From positions 1 to 6,979 of the forward strand of contig JAUWGG010000052.1 of the NCBI GenBank assembly GCA_030606525.1: a stretch of DNA of 6,979 nucleotides, in the 5' to 3' direction. The notes beneath the pieces are model-generated. The model was not told the origin of the DNA. It saw only the letters and a program-made list of their open reading frames with translations, and did not search any database. Of the stretch, positions 5,898-6,979 are shown piece by piece (position 1 is the first letter of the stretch; every line of letters starts with the position of its first letter). This DNA comes from Methanobacteriota archaeon. Lineage in GTDB: Archaea; Thermoplasmatota; Thermoplasmata; JAUWGG01. A program made the translations under genes and the position numbers.

Positions 5898-6040
5898 CCT
5901 ACTTTAACCTCCTTTGACATCCTCTCCTCCTTAAAAAGAGGAGATTCCTTTGAGGTTGTTTGTATGAAACGAACAAAAATCGTTCACAACCTCCGGGCGT
6001 GCCATTGCCCAGTTACCACATTCCCCATTGTGGGCAATGC
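5898..6040 (-). ncRNA. Predicted omegaRNA overlapping the tnpB 3' end
   Basis: On the minus strand this contains, in order: a perfect 9-bp inverted repeat (6031-6039 with 6003-6011); a GGGC/GCCC hairpin within 5995-6016; a compound hairpin with a perfect 8-bp outer stem (5986-5993 with 5952-5959) and a 5-bp inner stem (5980-5984 with 5968-5972); the terminal hairpin; and TCAA at 5914-5917. The segment 5995-6016 matches 137-158 of the left element at 18 of 22 bases. The guide would be read from 5913 leftward, into the gap after fen1. The 5' end and guide length are nominal. Making this RNA from the tnpB 3' end is established for the family; expression here is inferred. Confidence 0.6.
5909..5953 (-). 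repeat. 8-bp direct repeat around the IS right-end hairpin
   Basis: TCCTTTGA (plus strand) occurs at 5910-5917 and again at 5946-5953. On the element's strand this is TCAAAGGA once at the expected cleavage end and once just inside, next to the GAAT guide. An AACCTC/GAGGTT inverted pair (5906-5911, 5952-5957) overlaps it. This may be coincidence in a purine-rich end, or a second TCAA that could serve as an alternative cleavage site. Confidence 0.45.
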
Positions 6041-6979
6041 TTATGTTTGTCGCTCCGACAGCGTCCCTGTGAGCTTCAATTCCACAGTTTTTACATTTGA
6101 ATAGTCGTCCTCGTTTAGTGATACTTGTCCCACCACATTTTGGGCAGATGCTCGATGTTCCTCTTTCGTCTACGAGCATTACGGTTATGCCGTAGTTCTC
6201 TGCGGTTATGGTAAGTCTGTCAACGATGTACTCATGAATCCAGAAATTGTTGATCATCGTGTTTACTTTCTTACCTTTGGAACCGCTGTTCCTAATGCCT
6301 TTGAGGTCTCCGACCGTTATGTCGTTAACCCCTTGCTCAACACATTGCTGTATGAAATGATGGACAAGTTTGTTGACACTGTCATTATGTCGTTTACTTC
6401 GTGTCTTGTAGAGATTGGTCAATCGTTTGCTTGTGCGTCTATTATTGACCTTTTTGAGGATGCTCATGTGCTCTGCTATCTTCTTGTTCCAATACCACCA
6501 GTCGCTCAGCATCTCGTTTCCACTGTACGCAATAGGCGTCTGTTTACCTTCGATGACGGCAGTGATCGGGCATCGAACACCCATATCTACATACGCTCTG
6601 TTCTGTCCACTTGGTTGACTGATTGGTTCAGTCTCTACAGACTGATGGGCAATCCAGTTTTTGCGATTGTAGATGAGTTCGAGTTCTCCTTGTTTACCCT
6701 TCCATCGAGGCTTACCTTTTATACGTCCTTTGAGCTTGAAGGGAAAATAGATGTTTCTACCTTTGATATGGTAGCTATCGTTCCTGATGATATAGATGAG
6801 CGTGAGTTCTCCGCTGTCCCTGTCTTTCCAATAACCTGGCGGACAGACTTTCTTGATGTTGTTTGGGAGCTTACCGTTAGCTTTATTCTTGAGCAATGCG
6901 AGAAACGCCTTCCAAGCGTTACTGTTCTTTCTGATCACTTGCTGTGCTGTTGCGCTTCCAACCCAGCCTTTGAATTCGT
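5914..6979 (-). mobile_element. IS200/IS605-type element with tnpB, cut by the right window edge
   Basis: The minus-strand element ends with GAAT (5944-5947), a perfect 7-bp hairpin (5923-5929 with 5938-5944, overlapping the T-side of GAAT by one base) and GTCAA (5914-5918). This is the same end structure as at 191-223. It carries a tnpB gene; no tnpA lies in the window, so whether the element is autonomous or tnpB-only (IS1341 type) cannot be told. The left end lies beyond 6979. Insertion of this family normally makes no target-site duplication, so none was sought. Confidence 0.8.
5931..6979 (-). CDS. tnpB: TnpB, RNA-guided nuclease of IS200/IS605 (5' end outside the window)
   Basis: The frame is open to the edge; the GTG at 6936-6938 is not the true start, because 13 further codons upstream (FKGWVGSATAQQ) continue the TnpB N-terminal domain. 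Numbering from that GTG, the RuvC-like nuclease has Asp118 (YVDMG, RuvC-I) and Asp292 (HRDAVGATNI, RuvC-III), with a zinc ribbon of Cys265/268 and Cys282/285. At RuvC-II, where many TnpB proteins have E-D-L, this one reads G210-D211-L212 (ITVGDLKGIRN). TnpB cuts DNA using an omegaRNA and helps keep the element at the donor site. The C-terminal codons overlap the predicted omegaRNA, and the TAA stop (5931-5933) lies in the loop of the right-end hairpin. Apart from the window edge the frame is uninterrupted, so the gene may be functional. Confidence 0.88.
   Translation of the reverse strand, partial: EFKGWVGSATAQQVIRKNSNAWKAFLALLKNKANGKLPNNIKKVCPPGYWKDRDSGELTLIYIIRNDSYHIKGRNIYFPFKLKGRIKGKPRWKGKQGELELIYNRKNWIAHQSVETEPISQPSGQNRAYVDMGVRCPITAVIEGKQTPIAYSGNEMLSDWWYWNKKIAEHMSILKKVNNRRTSKRLTNLYKTRSKRHNDSVNKLVHHFIQQCVEQGVNDITVGDLKGIRNSGSKGKKVNTMINNFWIHEYIVDRLTITAENYGITVMLVDERGTSSICPKCGGTSITKRGRLFKCKNCGIEAHRDAVGATNISIAHNGECGNWAMARPEVVNDFCSFHTNNLKGISSF

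Noticed and set aside
5923..5944. Intrinsic transcription terminator of fen1
   Set aside because: The hairpin is the IS right end. On the plus strand it is followed by no T-run, and archaeal terminators are usually T-tracts rather than hairpins.
6936..6938. GTG as the true tnpB start
   Set aside because: The frame continues upstream to the window edge with 13 more codons that read as TnpB N-terminal domain, and no ribosome site precedes the GTG.

Overview
The window looks like a piece of an archaeal, most likely euryarchaeal, chromosome with two ends of IS200/IS605-type insertion sequences. The archaeal call rests on RadB (a RecA-family protein known from Euryarchaeota), a Fen1 flap endonuclease with a C-terminal PCNA-binding motif, and the isopentenyl phosphate kinase / type 2 IPP isomerase / prenyl diphosphate synthase trio of archaeal lipid biosynthesis. 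Shine-Dalgarno sites of the GGAG/GGTGA type occur, and one gene may be leaderless. A Thermoplasmata-like or methanogen-like source is plausible, but the sequence alone does not settle it.

Layout. Bases 1-223 are the right end of an IS200/IS605-type element whose body lies off the left edge. It is a string of hairpins ending in the GAAT-hairpin-TCAA arrangement, read here as an omegaRNA (reRNA) scaffold. Then come a short promoter region and radB (327-992, +). Convergent with radB is a three-gene minus-strand operon, in transcription order isopentenyl phosphate kinase (3827-3024), type 2 IPP isomerase (3031-1982) and a GGPP-type prenyl synthase (1972-989). Divergent from it across about 100 bp is a plus-strand run: ribulose-phosphate 3-epimerase (3929-4612), a small two-helix membrane protein (4637-4813) and fen1 (4860-5879). 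From 5914 to the right edge is a second IS200/IS605-type element on the minus strand. Its tnpB is cut by the window edge, and its right end lies 34 bp beyond the fen1 stop codon.

How the parts work together. The operon converts isopentenyl phosphate to IPP, isomerises IPP to DMAPP, and condenses them to C20 chains for archaeal ether lipids. The rpe product serves pentose-phosphate interconversion. RadB and Fen1 serve recombination, repair and replication. The chromosomal genes look intact and ordinary.

The most interesting material is in the two flanking IS right ends. They point toward each other. They share an 18-of-22-base hairpin with a compensatory base-pair change, a variable compound hairpin, the GAAT/TCAA cleavage logic, and an AGGAG just past the expected end that is complementary to the hairpin arm. 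The tnpB product has G-D where the second RuvC glutamate is usually found.
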